Below the pieces are notes generated by a model. That model saw only the letters and a list, made by a program, of their open reading frames with translations, was not told the DNA's origin and made no database searches. The position numbers and the translations under genes were made by a program. DNA of 23,224 bases from Acidobacteriota bacterium (GTDB taxonomy: Bacteria > Acidobacteriota > Terriglobia > UBA7540), in the NCBI GenBank assembly GCA_021789565.1, contig JAJYJL010000012.1, forward strand, positions 1 through 23,224, written 5' to 3'. Positions 22,735-23,224 of this stretch are shown one piece after another (positions within the stretch are counted from its first letter, which is position 1; each line of letters begins with the position of its first letter).

Positions 22735-23224
22735 ATGGGCACACCCAACCCGATGCGCAACGACCTGAGCAGTATCAAGGTGGCCATCCATCACAAGCTG
22801 ATCCAGAAGCTGGATCTTGAACGGATTAATCAGCTCGACCGCAATACCGTCAAGGTGGAAGTTGCGGAAATGGTCGAAGCCCTTGCCGCTGAAGAAAATG
22901 CCCCAATGACTCTGACGGAGAGAGAACGCCTCTCTCAGGAAGTCCTCGATGAGGTCTTCGGGCTGGGCCCCCTAGAGCCTTTAATGAAAGACCACACGAT
23001 TTCCGACATCCTCGTGAACACTTACAAGAATGTCTACATTGAAAGGAACGGCCTGTTGGAACGGACGTCAGCCAGTTTCCGGAACGATGCGCACCTGATG
23101 TCCATCATCGACCGCATCGTTTCCGCGGTGGGCCGCAGAATCGACGAGTCGTCGCCGATGGTGGACGCCCGTCTGGCCGACGGCTCCCGCGTCAACGCCA
23201 TTATTCCCCCGCTGGCGATCGACG
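22735..23224 (+). CDS. cpaF: Tad pilus secretion ATPase CpaF/TadA (N-terminal part, runs off the window)
   Basis: Open reading frame of 163 codons from ATG 22735 to the window end with no stop. It encodes the N-terminal domain of the T2SS/T4P-type secretion ATPase: [18 protein letters not shown] (19-36), [21 protein letters not shown] (near 70-90), [19 protein letters not shown], and [41 protein letters not shown] at the cut edge. The Walker motifs would lie beyond the window. CpaF powers Flp pilus assembly from the inner face of the membrane. The 7-base gap after cpaE indicates co-transcription. tadB and tadC, the inner-membrane platform genes, are not present in the window and are expected next. 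Confidence 0.95.
   Translation, partial: MGTPNPMRNDLSSIKVAIHHKLIQKLDLERINQLDRNTVKVEVAEMVEALAAEENAPMTLTERERLSQEVLDEVFGLGPLEPLMKDHTISDILVNTYKNVYIERNGLLERTSASFRNDAHLMSIIDRIVSAVGRRIDESSPMVDARLADGSRVNAIIPPLAID

Noticed and set aside
1..23224. CRISPR array, tRNA or rRNA gene, insertion sequence
   Set aside because: No regularly spaced direct repeats, no cloverleaf or rRNA-like segments and no transposase were seen on either strand.

Overview
The window looks like a chromosomal segment of a moderately GC-rich, Gram-negative bacterium, most probably an Acidobacteriota member. This is inferred from the gene families, their order and short dispersed GC-rich palindromes at the left edge; no rRNA or other marker gene is present to prove it. 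All intact genes are on the + strand. The whole window reads as a Tad (tight adherence, Flp) pilus locus with a regulator at its left end and a glycosyltransferase island in the middle.

Layout. Positions 1-862 hold no intact gene: three REP-like palindromes, a minus-strand remnant resembling the C-terminus of a molybdenum hydroxylase, and a long inverted repeat just before the first gene. Positions 863-4212 are a compact operon: an NtrC-type sigma-54 activator with a degenerate receiver, a squalene-cyclase-like alpha/alpha-toroid protein and a DUF362 protein. Positions 4440-7052 encode two TadE-like minor pilins and a cysteine-rich TadG. Positions 7515-17531 encode a GtrB/DPM1-like GT2 enzyme, four tandem paralogous polytopic proteins of GT-C appearance, a SAM-dependent methyltransferase and a further GT-C-like protein. 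Positions 17894-18338 carry two nearly identical Flp major pilin genes. From 18618 to the end lie the assembly genes tadV/cpaA, cpaB, cpaC, cpaE/tadZ and the start of cpaF/tadA, which runs off the window.

How it may work together. I find -24/-12 (sigma-54) promoter matches with exact GG-N10-GC spacing upstream of three units: tadE (4368-4384), the GT2 gene (7417-7433) and flp1 (17811-17827). The first two each have one mismatch to the TTGGCACG-N4-TTGCT form. With the sigma-54 activator encoded at 863, this suggests one regulon switching on minor pilins, a sugar-transfer cassette and the major pilin together. The best hypothesis for the novel system is a sigma-54-controlled Tad pilus with a built-in glycosylation (or pilus-linked glycan) island containing a four-copy GT-C-like array. 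The gene calls are strong, the Tad assignments are strong, the promoters are good sequence matches, and the glycosylation role is inference.
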